Shown: positions 15,270 to 23,574 of the stretch, piece by piece
Layout of the letters: each line of letters begins with the position of its first letter
Position numbering within the stretch: the stretch's first letter is position 1
Source of the DNA: Sutcliffiella horikoshii
GTDB lineage: Bacteria > Bacillota > Bacilli > Bacillales > Bacillaceae_I
Direction of reading: 5' to 3'
Assembly: GCF_008180725.1 (NCBI RefSeq)
Contig: NZ_VTEV01000001.1
Span: forward strand, 651,269-715,268
DNA length: 64,000 nucleotides
Notes under the pieces: model-generated
Databases searched by the model: none
What the model was told of the DNA's origin: nothing
Seen by the model: only the letters and a program-made list of their open reading frames with translations
Position numbers and translations under genes: made by a program

Positions 15270-16697
15270 ATGATCCAACAAAAAATCGTTCACAAAATTC
15301 AACAAGAAAAAGAACAGTACGGCACACTTGATATTGGTAACGATGAAACCATCGTCCTAGATCTGTCCTCTCCAAATATTGCAAAGCCCTTTTCCATGGG
15401 GCATTTACGTTCTACAGTGATTGGAAACGCCATCGCCAACATCCTAGAAAAATCAGGGTATGAGACAGTACGAATAAATTATTTAGGAGACTGGGGCACC
15501 CAATTCGGTAAATTGATTGCCGCCTATCTAAAATGGGGAGAGGAAGAAAAAATCCGCAATAATCCGATCCCGGAACTGCTAAAACTTTATGTAAAATTTC
15601 ATGCAGAGGCATCTGTTCGAACAGCTTTAAATGACGAAGGACGCCGTTGGTTCAAGCAGCTTGAAGAAGGAAATGAGCAAGCTGTTTCCCTATGGAAATG
15701 GTTTAGAGAAGAGTCCTTGAAGGAATTCCATAAAATTTATCATCTCCTCGGCGTTACGTTTGATTCCTATCAAGGAGAAGCGTTTTATAACGATAAAATG
15801 GAACAAGTCGTTCAAATGCTAGAAGAACAAAACTTGTTGAAAGAGTCGGATGGTGCACAAGTAGTGGAACTTGATGAACCAACACTTCCCCCTTGTTTAA
15901 TAAAAAAGTCGGATGGTGCCACCCTGTATGCAACTCGTGATCTCGCAGCCGCTCTTTATCGTAAAAAGGTCTATCAATTCTCAAAAGCACTATATGTCGT
16001 GGGTCAAGAGCAAACCATTCACTTTCAGCAAGTGAAAGAAGTATTGAAAAAAGCTGGTTTTGACTGGGCGGCAGAAATGCATCATATTACATTCGGACTT
16101 CTTTTGAAAGACGGGAAGAAAATGTCCACCCGTAAAGGTAAAGTTGTTTTACTAGAAGAGGTGTTGCAGGAAGCCATTCAACTTGCAGAAAGAAATATAG
16201 AATCCAAAAACCCGGCTCTTCCTGATAAAAAAGAAGTAGCACGTCAGGTTGGTGTCGGTGCGGTCATTTTCCATGATTTAAAAAACTACCGAGTAAACTC
16301 TTTTGAATTTTCCCTAGAAGATATGTTGAAATTTGAAGGGGAAACAGGACCTTATGTTCAATATACTTACGCACGAGCTAACTCCATATTGAAAAAAGGG
16401 AATTGGAAAAGCGAAGAAATGCAGAAAGGGTTAGAAGATAGCTACTCTTGGGAAGTGACAAAACTCCTGCAAGAATTCCCAGAAGTTATCGCAAAGGCAA
16501 ATAAAGGATACGATCCCTCCCTCATTGCCAAGCATATTGTAAATGTGTGCCAGGCATTCAATAGTTGGTATGGCAATATTAAATTCCTGCAGGAGGACGC
16601 AGAAACAGGTGCTAGACTTGCTTTGGTATCCGCTACCGCCATTGTAATAAAAGAGTCTTTGCGCTTACTGGGTATTCAGGCACCACAAGAAATGTAA
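15270..16697 (+). CDS. argS: Arginyl-tRNA synthetase lacking its intact N-terminal domain
   Basis: The 475 residues have class I catalytic motifs SPNIAKPFSMGHLRST (HIGH equivalent) and KKMSTRKG (KMSKS equivalent). There is a full anticodon-binding C-terminal domain containing FEGETGPYVQYTYAR and ending RLLGIQAP. Intact members of this T-box-type ArgS branch are about 560 residues. The N-terminal tRNA-elbow domain is missing because of the deletion and frameshift at about 15195-15204. The ATG at 15270 (DMIQQKIV) lies within what should be coding sequence, with GAAGG only 2 bases away, so it is probably not a natural start. The gene may be inactive, or it may make a truncated enzyme. A second intact argS would be expected elsewhere. 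Confidence 0.85.
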   Translation: MIQQKIVHKIQQEKEQYGTLDIGNDETIVLDLSSPNIAKPFSMGHLRSTVIGNAIANILEKSGYETVRINYLGDWGTQFGKLIAAYLKWGEEEKIRNNPIPELLKLYVKFHAEASVRTALNDEGRRWFKQLEEGNEQAVSLWKWFREESLKEFHKIYHLLGVTFDSYQGEAFYNDKMEQVVQMLEEQNLLKESDGAQVVELDEPTLPPCLIKKSDGATLYATRDLAAALYRKKVYQFSKALYVVGQEQTIHFQQVKEVLKKAGFDWAAEMHHITFGLLLKDGKKMSTRKGKVVLLEEVLQEAIQLAERNIESKNPALPDKKEVARQVGVGAVIFHDLKNYRVNSFEFSLEDMLKFEGETGPYVQYTYARANSILKKGNWKSEEMQKGLEDSYSWEVTKLLQEFPEVIAKANKGYDPSLIAKHIVNVCQAFNSWYGNIKFLQEDAETGARLALVSATAIVIKESLRLLGIQAPQEM

Positions 16698-16773
16698 CAG
16701 ATATTGGTATAACGAACATGAATCCATCATCCCCCTCATATATTAAAGTATTAATAGTATTGGGGGGATGCCT

Positions 16774-17229
16774 ATGAAATGGCTGATACTGTTTCATGTG
16801 ATAGTTGCCGTCGTCGGAATTGGTCCCACATTTTTCGGAATTATACTCCTAAGAAAGCACCAGACCATCTCAGATCTACGACACAATGTCCTATTACAAC
16901 ATAAACTTGACTACTTCCCTAAGATTGGCGGAACACTTGCTGTTATAACAGGTATACTACTTGTTCTCTTTGGTAACTATGGTTCTATTCTCCAAGTTTG
17001 GCTTTTAGCTTCCCTTGTCATCTACCTTTGCATCCAAGTCATTGTGATTGGATTTATCTCACCTGCCCTTAATGAACTTCAGCGTTGGTTGCTGCATCCT
17101 GAGAACAGAGCCTCTACTCAACTGCCACCCCAACAGGACGCTGCTCTCCACAAAATCAGCAATCTCTACTCGCTTACCTGTATTCTTGGATTTCTCATCT
17201 TTATCCTGATGATCATCAAACCAACTTAA
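16774..17229 (+). CDS. DUF2269-family integral membrane protein
   Basis: The 151-residue protein has four hydrophobic helices: LILFHVIVAVVGIGPTFFGI, then GGTLAVITGILLVLFG, VWLLASLVIYLCIQVIVIG and LTCILGFLIFILMII. The overall pattern, with an N-terminal His in the first helix and a His-Lys segment before the second, fits DUF2269, whose function is unknown. The start at 16774 has GGGGGG at a proper distance; the in-frame ATG at 16768 directly follows that site and is rejected. It stands alone between argS and a repeat-rich gap. Confidence 0.78.
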   Translation: MKWLILFHVIVAVVGIGPTFFGIILLRKHQTISDLRHNVLLQHKLDYFPKIGGTLAVITGILLVLFGNYGSILQVWLLASLVIYLCIQVIVIGFISPALNELQRWLLHPENRASTQLPPQQDAALHKISNLYSLTCILGFLIFILMIIKPT

Positions 17230-17390
17230 TCTATAGGTCATCTCCTTTGCAACTGTGTGTTTTGGGCTTTATTAGGCGGAGGTGTTGGCCTATATTGATT
17301 AAGCGGACTTCTTTTGCAGGTTGGTGGTGATGCAGGTTTTGAGTTGAATTGTAGTTGGGTAATGGTTGGAGATCCATGTTCAGTTATAAA

Positions 17391-17599
17391 TGTCCGAAGA
17401 TTTTTAGTTTTTGACCGAAGATTTTGAAAAGTTGTCCGAAAAATTGCAATAGTTGGCCGAAGTTTTACGGAAGTTGACCAAACCTAAAAATCACTTGTCC
17501 AAACACCCCTAAAAATTGACCGAACCCTCAAATAATATGACCGAACCTATCGTAATTTCATCTTCTTTTTGTCCAAAGAATGTAGGAAAGTGTCCGAAC
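17391..17599. repeat. Ten-copy 9-bp motif array with strict 21-bp period
   Basis: The motif TGNCC(G/A)AAN starts at 17391, 17412, 17433, 17454, 17475, 17496, 17517, 17538, 17570 and 17591. Eight of nine intervals are exactly 21 bp; one is 32. The sequence between motifs is not conserved, and all frames contain stops, so it is not coding. The rest of the gene-free stretch 17230-17730 is AT-rich and shows no gene. A 21-bp spacing is two helical turns and would place the motifs on one DNA face, as in iteron or operator arrays. Confidence 0.8.
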
Positions 17600-17708
17600 C
17601 ATATATTCATGTCTAAAAAGCCCCTAAATAGAGGCTGAATTTAGAAAAGTGGAGTATTTCTCATTCGTTCCTACGATTTTCCCACCGGACCTCTCAAAGA
17701 CCACTCAC

Positions 17709-17741
17709 AAAAAAAGAGGCACCTATAATTTTAGGCACCTC
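17709..17741 (-). terminator. Terminator overlapping the end of the 84-residue gene
   Basis: On the minus strand GAGGTGCCTA and TAGGTGCCTC pair with two wobble pairs around a short AT loop, followed by TTTTTTT. The stop codon of the gene lies inside the stem. Confidence 0.7.
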
Positions 17742-17985
17742 CCACTCCAGTATCCGCTCTTTTCCTTCTCCGATAGAATGCTTCTCTTCCCATATAACTG
17801 TTAAAAAGCAGTTCCATTTTCTCCAGATCTTCCTCTAACACAACCGGGTCCCGTTCATCCCAATACACGTAAGAGACAAAATAATACTTCCGGATGGGAG
17901 AAAAGAGCACCTTGGAATGCGGAAACTTATCAAAAAAACCTTGTATCTGCCCTTTTTTCATATACGAAATATTCACCAGTTCCAT
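17731..17985 (-). CDS. Small hypothetical protein
   Basis: The 84-residue soluble protein begins MELVNISYMKKGQIQGFFDK, has an aromatic middle (IRKYYFVSYVYWDERDP) and a basic end (REAFYRRRKRA). The start at 17985 is chosen because AGGTG lies 6 bases upstream; GTG at 17994 and ATG at 17991 overlap that site. A terminator closes the gene. I do not recognise a family. It lies between the 21-bp motif array and an ABC exporter on the same strand. Confidence 0.65.
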   Translation of the reverse strand: MELVNISYMKKGQIQGFFDKFPHSKVLFSPIRKYYFVSYVYWDERDPVVLEEDLEKMELLFNSYMGREAFYRRRKRADTGVGGA

Positions 17986-18127
17986 CAACATCACCTACTT
18001 GTTTTAAGGATAGGTCGAAATTACAGGCAAAGGGGCTTATAGTTTTAATACCACGTATATACGTTAAATACACCATTTTAACTGTTAGCTACACTATGTT
18101 ATCCAGTTCCGTTCCACAAACTAAAAA

Positions 18128-19093
18128 TTAAGCAGCAATATCACGTTTCACAAATGTCCAGAAACTAACTACATGTAACAACACAAAGTAGATTAAAAAC
18201 ATGACAGTAGAAAAGCCAAAACTAACTCCTGTGACAATTTGCACGCCTTCAAGCAATGCTTCAAAGTGAATGTTGGCAAAAGGAGAATACTTGGCCCATT
18301 CAAACTTCATGGCAATAAGCGATGTAATCTGGGTTCCTGTAAATAAAAGAAATAATGAAATCCCGATTGCAAGCGAGTTATTTCGGAAAACACTCGATAT
18401 CATGAAGGCAATGGTAGCAAACATGATTACTCCCAAGCTACTCAACGCCAGTTTCAATAGTAAGTATAAGAATGGATGAACCTCAAGCACTTCTCCACCA
18501 GCATACAATAGGGATGGAGTATTATCAAAACCAAAGGCAATAGCACCCGTTACAAAAGAACTCATAAAAAGAATGGAGTAAAAAATAATCGTAAACACAA
18601 GTACGCTAATGTATTTTGCCAACAATATCTTACTTCTGCTTATCGGTCTGATCATTAAGAGCTTAATGGTCCCCCAAGTAAACTCACTAGCTATCATACC
18701 AGCAGCGATGATGACAACGAATAAGGTGACTAGACTTGTTAATCCAAGATTTTCATCCATATAAGTCCAAACTGTATTTCCAGTTGCTGGTTCCATCTCA
18801 TTTTCCAATCGGTGCTCATTAATTGCCAACTGTCGCTCAAGAGGGCCTCTATCCCCTTCTTCTGACTCTATAATCGTCATTTCCAGGTACTGATTTTCCT
18901 GCTCCAATGATTCCTGCCAGCTAAGTTCTTGGCCATTAGCACCACCTTCATTTCTTGCATCGTCAAGCATCGACCCCATCATGATGGTAAAAATGACTCC
19001 AACGGCTGATAATATCACCAATATCGCACTCATCACATAAAAGCTTGGCCTTCTAAACCATTTAATTAGTTCATTTTGAATTAAATTTTTCAT
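18128..19093 (-). CDS. ABC-2 type transporter permease
   Basis: The 321-residue membrane protein has six predicted spans. The first (FYVMSAILVILSAVGVIFTI) is followed by a large extracellular loop of about 90 acidic residues (residues 40-125). Five spans follow, with the ABC-2 signature region EFTWGTIKLLMIRPISRSK. The N-terminus MKNLIQNELIKWFRRPS is typical of ABC-2 permeases. The gene follows its ATPase by only 2 bases, with GAGGTG as ribosome binding site. The pair resembles exporters for antimicrobial peptides or lipids (BcrA/NatA-like), but no resistance, immunity or bacteriocin gene is nearby and the substrate cannot be inferred. Confidence 0.88.
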   Translation of the reverse strand: MKNLIQNELIKWFRRPSFYVMSAILVILSAVGVIFTIMMGSMLDDARNEGGANGQELSWQESLEQENQYLEMTIIESEEGDRGPLERQLAINEHRLENEMEPATGNTVWTYMDENLGLTSLVTLFVVIIAAGMIASEFTWGTIKLLMIRPISRSKILLAKYISVLVFTIIFYSILFMSSFVTGAIAFGFDNTPSLLYAGGEVLEVHPFLYLLLKLALSSLGVIMFATIAFMISSVFRNNSLAIGISLFLLFTGTQITSLIAMKFEWAKYSPFANIHFEALLEGVQIVTGVSFGFSTVMFLIYFVLLHVVSFWTFVKRDIAA

Positions 19094-19095
19094 TG

Positions 19096-20013
19096 TTAGA
19101 CACCTCGCTCTTGTGACGTTTTTTCTAAGAACTTATCTTCGAGAGTTTTCGTTACTTCTTTCACTTCAAAAACAGCAATCTCTCTATCTACTAAACTTTT
19201 GATAAACATTGGAACAGCTGTACGGTCCATCTCCGCTTGCAGTTTGCCCTCTGCAAGATTATGCGGCATTTCCATTTCACGCATTAATGACATCGCCTCT
19301 TCCACCGGCTCACATTCCAGCTGATACAATGTTTTACCGCCGTCGTTGATGAAGTCCCTGATACTTTGAATATCAATTAACTCACCCTTTTGGATAATGC
19401 CGACCCTATCACACATCAATTCCATTTCAGATAAAAGATGGCTTGAAACAACAATCGCCATTCCTTCTTCTCTAGCAAGACTCCTTAAGTAATCTCGTAT
19501 TTCCCTGATACCTGCAGGATCCAGTCCATTTGTCGGCTCGTCAAGTATTAACACTTTTGGTTTATGTAATAGTGCCTGCGCTATTCCCAAACGCTGCCTC
19601 ATCCCCAAAGAATATGTCTTCACTTTTTCCTTAATCCGACCGGTCAGTCCAACCAATTCTATTACTTCATCCAGTCGTTCCGGAGTTATCCCGGGCATCA
19701 TCCTGGCATATTGTTTCAAGTTCTGATATCCCGTGAGAAACTTATACATTTCCGGGTTTTCGACGATAGCGCCAACTTGGCGGACAGCCTGCTCATAATC
19801 AGTCTTGATACTTGCTCCGTCGATATGAATATCACCTGAAGTAATACTCATCAATCCTACCATCATTCGAATGGTTGTCGTTTTTCCCGCACCGTTTGGT
19901 CCAAGAAAACCGAATACTTCTCCTTTATACACCTCGAATGAAACATCCTTGATGATCTCCTTGCTTCCGATGTCCTTGCAAACATTTGTCAGCTTTACTG
20001 CTGCATCATTCAT
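19096..20013 (-). CDS. ABC transporter ATP-binding protein (exporter type)
   Basis: The 305-residue ATPase has Walker A GPNGAGKTT, Q-loop region VGAIVENPEMY, signature YSLGMRQRLGIAQALL and Walker B VLILDEPTNGLDPAG, followed by the switch His in VVSSHLLSEME. The C-terminal extension of about 80 residues is typical of BcrA/NatA-type drug or peptide exporters. It energises the permease encoded directly downstream. The start at 20013 is preferred over 20019 because AAAGGAG is 8 bases away. A region of about 320 bases separates it from the divergently transcribed miniprotein gene. Confidence 0.92.
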   Translation of the reverse strand: MNDAAVKLTNVCKDIGSKEIIKDVSFEVYKGEVFGFLGPNGAGKTTTIRMMVGLMSITSGDIHIDGASIKTDYEQAVRQVGAIVENPEMYKFLTGYQNLKQYARMMPGITPERLDEVIELVGLTGRIKEKVKTYSLGMRQRLGIAQALLHKPKVLILDEPTNGLDPAGIREIRDYLRSLAREEGMAIVVSSHLLSEMELMCDRVGIIQKGELIDIQSIRDFINDGGKTLYQLECEPVEEAMSLMREMEMPHNLAEGKLQAEMDRTAVPMFIKSLVDREIAVFEVKEVTKTLEDKFLEKTSQERGV

Positions 20014-20335
20014 GAACATAGCTCCTTTTAAACTTCTGTTTTTTCCAAATCAATGCTCTAACTAGTACTACGTTTTTATGTGCTAAAAAGTTTCTACCTT
20101 TTAAAATTTCGCTACATAAAAAAATTTTACAAGAATTAGATTCCCGAAATTCATGCTAAACATTCTAATCATTATACCGATAAAATAAATACCTCTTTTA
20201 TATAAGTGTGGTAAAATGACACTGGTGTACATAAATTTAGTTTTTTTTACAAAATTCTACTTAATTACTTATTATTTGTTAGAATATTTTGTATAATATA
20301 CTTACAAATTTCTTCATGTGTGTAGGAGTGAAGTG
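20014..20335. other. AT-rich divergent promoter region
   Basis: It contains a perfect TATAAT at 20292-20297 reading to the right, with a weak TTATTA -35, about 40 bases before the small gene at 20336. I see no further gene or hairpin here. Confidence 0.5.
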
Positions 20336-20491
20336 ATGGATACGAGAGCTAGAAGAATTGTACGTAATAATAAGAAAAGCCAATTCCATTATTTAATTGT
20401 GTTAAAGGATTTTATCGGTTCTTTTATACTTCATGCTGTCTCACTGGTCATTGTGGCTGCTTTCCTGATTTGGGTATTGGATCAGGTGTAA
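20336..20491 (+). CDS. Single-span membrane miniprotein of 51 residues
   Basis: The frame begins MDTRARRIVRNNKKSQFHYL, a strongly basic head. A hydrophobic segment follows (SFILHAVSLVIVAAFLIWVL). AGGAG lies 7 bases before the ATG and a strong terminator follows at 20501. Positive charge on the N-terminal side suggests the head stays in the cytoplasm. I do not recognise a named family. Start signal, promoter, frame and terminator make it a credible gene despite its size. Confidence 0.7.
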   Translation: MDTRARRIVRNNKKSQFHYLIVLKDFIGSFILHAVSLVIVAAFLIWVLDQV

Positions 20492-20500
20492 AAACAAAAT

Positions 20501-20537
20501 AAAAAACGAGAAGGAATCAAAATCCTTCTCGTTTTTT
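20501..20537. terminator. Bidirectional terminator between convergent genes
   Basis: Arms AAAAAACGAGAAGGA and TCCTTCTCGTTTTTT form a near-perfect stem. It serves the miniprotein on the plus strand and the CxxC protein ending at 20536 on the minus strand. Confidence 0.88.
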
Positions 20538-20880
20538 ATTTGGCTTTTTTCTCATCCTTTTCCTCCATTGGCTGTTGTAGAGATTTTCTATATCGCACTT
20601 TGGTTGCTGCATAAAACACACCTGCTGATCCAAAAACCAAAACAATTAGCACTTGACTCCACCTTGTATGCAAGACTCCCATCATCGCACTTAACATATA
20701 GGCAATGAGAATTGGGATTAGGACTGTATAAAGAGATAGAATGAAACGGAATTTTTCATCTACTTCATATACGGTACCACAACTCTCACATTTAATAGGT
20801 CGATAGCCAAAAAACACTGAGGTTAACTTGGTTTTATATTTTATTACTTCTTGACAGTTAGGACACTGGTGAAATGACAT
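20536..20880 (-). CDS. CxxC-CxxC zinc-ribbon membrane protein
   Basis: The 114-residue protein has two CxxC pairs (CPNC and CESC) 21 residues apart near the N-terminus, forming a probable zinc ribbon. Two membrane spans follow (FILSLYTVLIPILIAYML and VLIVLVFGSAGVFYA) and a basic, Lys-rich C-terminus. This is the arrangement of the TIGR04104-type (cxxc_20_cxxc) putative zinc-finger family, common in Bacillus and of unknown function. It is transcribed alone. Confidence 0.78.
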   Translation of the reverse strand: MSFHQCPNCQEVIKYKTKLTSVFFGYRPIKCESCGTVYEVDEKFRFILSLYTVLIPILIAYMLSAMMGVLHTRWSQVLIVLVFGSAGVFYAATKVRYRKSLQQPMEEKDEKKAK

Positions 20881-20958
20881 TTAATCGATCCCTTCTTAAT
20901 AAATACTCTTATATTTCATAATATCAAAAGCATCTTTAAAGGAATAGTTGCAAAATAC

Positions 20959-21000
20959 AAAAAAAGATCCAGCACACAAATAAATTAGTGCACTGGATTA
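20959..21000 (-). terminator. Terminator of the haem-copper-oxidase-like gene
   Basis: On the minus strand ATCCAGTGCAC and GTGTGCTGGAT pair around an AT-rich loop, followed by TTTTTTT. Confidence 0.75.
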
Positions 21001-21010
21001 TCGCAATATA

Positions 21011-21391
21011 TCATTTACCATTTAAAGGCTGCTTCACATTTTTTAATATATTAATCACAAATAATAACACACCTAGAGTTGTTAAATTTGCTCCGACAAC
21101 CGTCAAAATTAATAACGATTCATTACCATGTACCACAAAAGCTAAACCAACCATCATTAAAGGCAAGCCTATATTGTGTAACCAAAAATGCCATGTAGCA
21201 AGCCTTGTTTTTCCCGCTGCAGGAAATAAAATATAAATGATACCAGCAAGTGTCAAAGCGGTCCAACCAAGAAGGTTAATATGAACGTGTACAGGTGTCA
21301 AATTGTATGCATGTGCCGTTGACATATAATAACCAATCCCCACACCTATCAAAAAATAATTAACAGAAATCTTAATCAATCTAACTCCCAT
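21011..21391 (-). CDS. Small cytochrome c oxidase subunit I-like membrane protein
   Basis: The 126-residue protein has four hydrophobic helices. It contains VHVHINLLGW (two His) and TWHFWLHNIGLP (two His), patterns seen in the helices of haem-copper oxidase subunit I and NorB-like proteins. At 126 residues it covers only a quarter of a normal subunit I, so it is a stand-alone relative, not a working oxidase. Start 21391 is preferred because GGAGGG lies 6 bases upstream of it and directly abuts the other ATG at 21397. It may bind haem or act as an assembly factor; this is inference. Confidence 0.75.
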   Translation of the reverse strand: MGVRLIKISVNYFLIGVGIGYYMSTAHAYNLTPVHVHINLLGWTALTLAGIIYILFPAAGKTRLATWHFWLHNIGLPLMMVGLAFVVHGNESLLILTVVGANLTTLGVLLFVINILKNVKQPLNGK

Positions 21392-21482
21392 CGCCATCCC
21401 TCCAATTCTATACGTTCACTCATTACTATCGTACGTACAGTTATGAGACTATAGAACTGGCAAATTCCAAATATTACAATTA

Positions 21483-22439
21483 TTAATGGTTGTTTGAAAT
21501 AGGAGAAGACATGGTTTTTACAAAGTTTTCAGCAAAAGTATCTGTATTCACTTCTAATGCTATAGTCAATTTATTTCCTTTTTCATCTGGTTTTGGACGA
21601 AAGTCTGCTATACTAACCCCTCTAAGGTTTCCTTCATCTAACCCCACTGTCACAACTTTCTCAACATATTTGAAAGCTTGAGGCGTTGTTACAGCAAACA
21701 ATGTCATGACATCATGCAAAGGGCTTCCTTCTATACCCGGTATTAGTTTTTGGTAAGCTTTAAAATAATAATCAAATATCTCTTTGATAAGATTTTGATA
21801 TGGGTTGTTATCTTCCTTAACTATTTCTTCTATCATCGTTGGGGTAATGATGGCTTCTTTCGTGACATTCAATGGATAGAGGACACTATTTTTCGCTTTT
21901 TCCATTACAATACCTGCTGCAATTGGATCGCCATAGAAATTTGCTTCCGCTCCTGCGGTGACATTTCCTGGTGTGAGGAAGGCGCCTCCCATTATATAAA
22001 ATCCTTTTACAGAATTCATCGTTTCTGCACCAGCTAGGTTAAAGGAGATGGCAAGGGAAGTTGATCTTCCAACATCTACAATGATCAATTCATCTCCATA
22101 CTCCTCAATCAATTTAAAGACTGCATCAAAATTCAGTAACTCTCCTTTGATCGTGGCCGGCGGTTTAATAGGTCCTAATCCCTCTTCTCCATGTATCTCT
22201 GGATAATAAGGTGTAAACTCACCAGACAGAGGTGTCTTTGCTCCACCAATTAATACTATATCCTCCTTTCCTCCGAGTTCCAGAAGATATGCCACATTTT
22301 GCGTGGCTTGTTCTTGATTGACGTTGCCATAGCTTGTCACAATACCAACCAATTCTATTTCCGGGTTAAGTAATGCATAAATGATGGCTAGGGAATCATC
22401 AATACCTGGATCACAATACAAAAGAATTTTTTGAGGCAT
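21483..22439 (-). CDS. Nucleoside hydrolase (IunH/RihA-type)
   Basis: The 318-residue protein carries the N-terminal calcium-binding motif of the family in the form CDPGIDDSLA (usual DTDxGxDD). It also has TSYGNVN, the internal GGAFLTPGNVTAGAEANFYGD with the ligands of the ribose site, and the C-terminal HDVMTLFAV. These enzymes hydrolyse the N-glycosidic bond of ribonucleosides for purine and pyrimidine salvage. AAAGGGGGAG precedes two adjacent ATGs (22442 and 22439), and the second has better spacing. It stands alone downstream of the ger operon. Confidence 0.9.
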   Translation of the reverse strand: MPQKILLYCDPGIDDSLAIIYALLNPEIELVGIVTSYGNVNQEQATQNVAYLLELGGKEDIVLIGGAKTPLSGEFTPYYPEIHGEEGLGPIKPPATIKGELLNFDAVFKLIEEYGDELIIVDVGRSTSLAISFNLAGAETMNSVKGFYIMGGAFLTPGNVTAGAEANFYGDPIAAGIVMEKAKNSVLYPLNVTKEAIITPTMIEEIVKEDNNPYQNLIKEIFDYYFKAYQKLIPGIEGSPLHDVMTLFAVTTPQAFKYVEKVVTVGLDEGNLRGVSIADFRPKPDEKGNKLTIALEVNTDTFAENFVKTMSSPISNNH

Positions 22440-22497
22440 CATTCTCCCCCTTTATTGGGTGTTATCCCATTATATTCATCTCGATTGTGAAACTGAC

Positions 22498-23574
22498 CTA
22501 TTCAGTAATCCCAGTGCTGATAAGTCTTACTTTTGCCTCCACCTGTACTGTTAATGTTGGATATGTCGCATCTTTCCATTTTTTATAGTCAAATCCTCTT
22601 TTTCGAGACTTGGCTTGATATCCCAAGCCAATCGGGTCTACGCCTTTTTCCTGAAATTCCTTTATCATTGACTCTGATTCTTTAATGATTTTCTCTTCAA
22701 ACACCTTTTGAAACTCCTTTAACTCCTTAGGAGTCACTTTATTTCCTGTAAATTCTCTCACTGCTCCATCCACACTTACAATCACCCTAATTGATGGGAT
22801 ATCGTCTTTCCATTTCACCCTGAACTTTCTGTCTGTCTTTATACTTCTAATTGAAACAAATTCTTCCTTATCTTTTACTTTCAATGAAACGGTACCATCC
22901 GCATGCTTGTCAACGAGTGTTTTGAAATAAAACAATTTCTCATTAGGAATTGTCATTTCAAATTTATCTTCTTTCATTACTGCCGCGCCAACAATCTCTG
23001 CACTTTTCTCTGTCTTCTTCAAAATTGGTAAGTTTGGATCTTTCCCTTTTTGGTAATAATCAGACAAAAATATATGCAAGTTTGTCTTTGGCACATCTCT
23101 TCGGTTAATATTATGTTTTAAAAGATTATATAAGTGATCTCCTGTGCCTCTTGTGCCAAGATTTTGCTGTAGGAGGTCTTTTGTGTCCCCTTCAACAATC
23201 GCCAAATATAATCCTGTACCAATGCTTGCATCTCGCTGTAAACCATCAACAACTTGAATGACACCTTTTTCCGCCAATGCTTTGTTGAATAAAACCAACT
23301 CTAAGCTTCCGTTAACAATTGGTGCAGACGATTCTTTCTGTGCATTCCTTAATATATCTTTATTTAATAACGAGATTGCAGTAAATATTTCATTTTCTAT
23401 AGATTGATCTGCTTTATAAACAGGGACAACGAAAGTACCCTCCACTTCATTTTCTCCAATTAAATCAAAGCCTTCTACTTGTTCAATATTGATATCATCG
23501 ACAATTTCCTTTTCCAGACATCCTGTGAGAAGCAGACAGATTGTAATAACCCAAATGATATTATGACGGCGCAT
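22498..23574 (-). CDS. Germinant receptor lipoprotein, Ger(x)C family
   Basis: The 358-residue lipoprotein has a signal peptide ending in a lipobox (ITICLLLTGC) followed by the GerC domains: DINIEQVEGFDLIGENE, then GAAVMKEDKF, and the C-terminal region with FKTLVDKHADGTVSLKV. GerC-type proteins anchor to the outer face of the inner spore membrane and are required for the function of the GerA-GerB receptor. The start at 23574 is chosen because it directly begins the signal peptide and has AAAGGGG upstream. It overlaps the end of the gerB gene by 14 bases. Third gene of gerA-gerB-gerC. Confidence 0.92.
   Translation of the reverse strand: MRRHNIIWVITICLLLTGCLEKEIVDDINIEQVEGFDLIGENEVEGTFVVPVYKADQSIENEIFTAISLLNKDILRNAQKESSAPIVNGSLELVLFNKALAEKGVIQVVDGLQRDASIGTGLYLAIVEGDTKDLLQQNLGTRGTGDHLYNLLKHNINRRDVPKTNLHIFLSDYYQKGKDPNLPILKKTEKSAEIVGAAVMKEDKFEMTIPNEKLFYFKTLVDKHADGTVSLKVKDKEEFVSIRSIKTDRKFRVKWKDDIPSIRVIVSVDGAVREFTGNKVTPKELKEFQKVFEEKIIKESESMIKEFQEKGVDPIGLGYQAKSRKRGFDYKKWKDATYPTLTVQVEAKVRLISTGITE

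Noticed and set aside
17391-17599. CRISPR array
   Set aside because: The conserved unit is only 9 bp, spacing is 21 bp, and no cas gene is present, so the geometry does not fit.
18128-20013. Bacteriocin immunity cassette
   Set aside because: The ABC-2 exporter has no adjacent peptide precursor, modification enzyme or two-component system.
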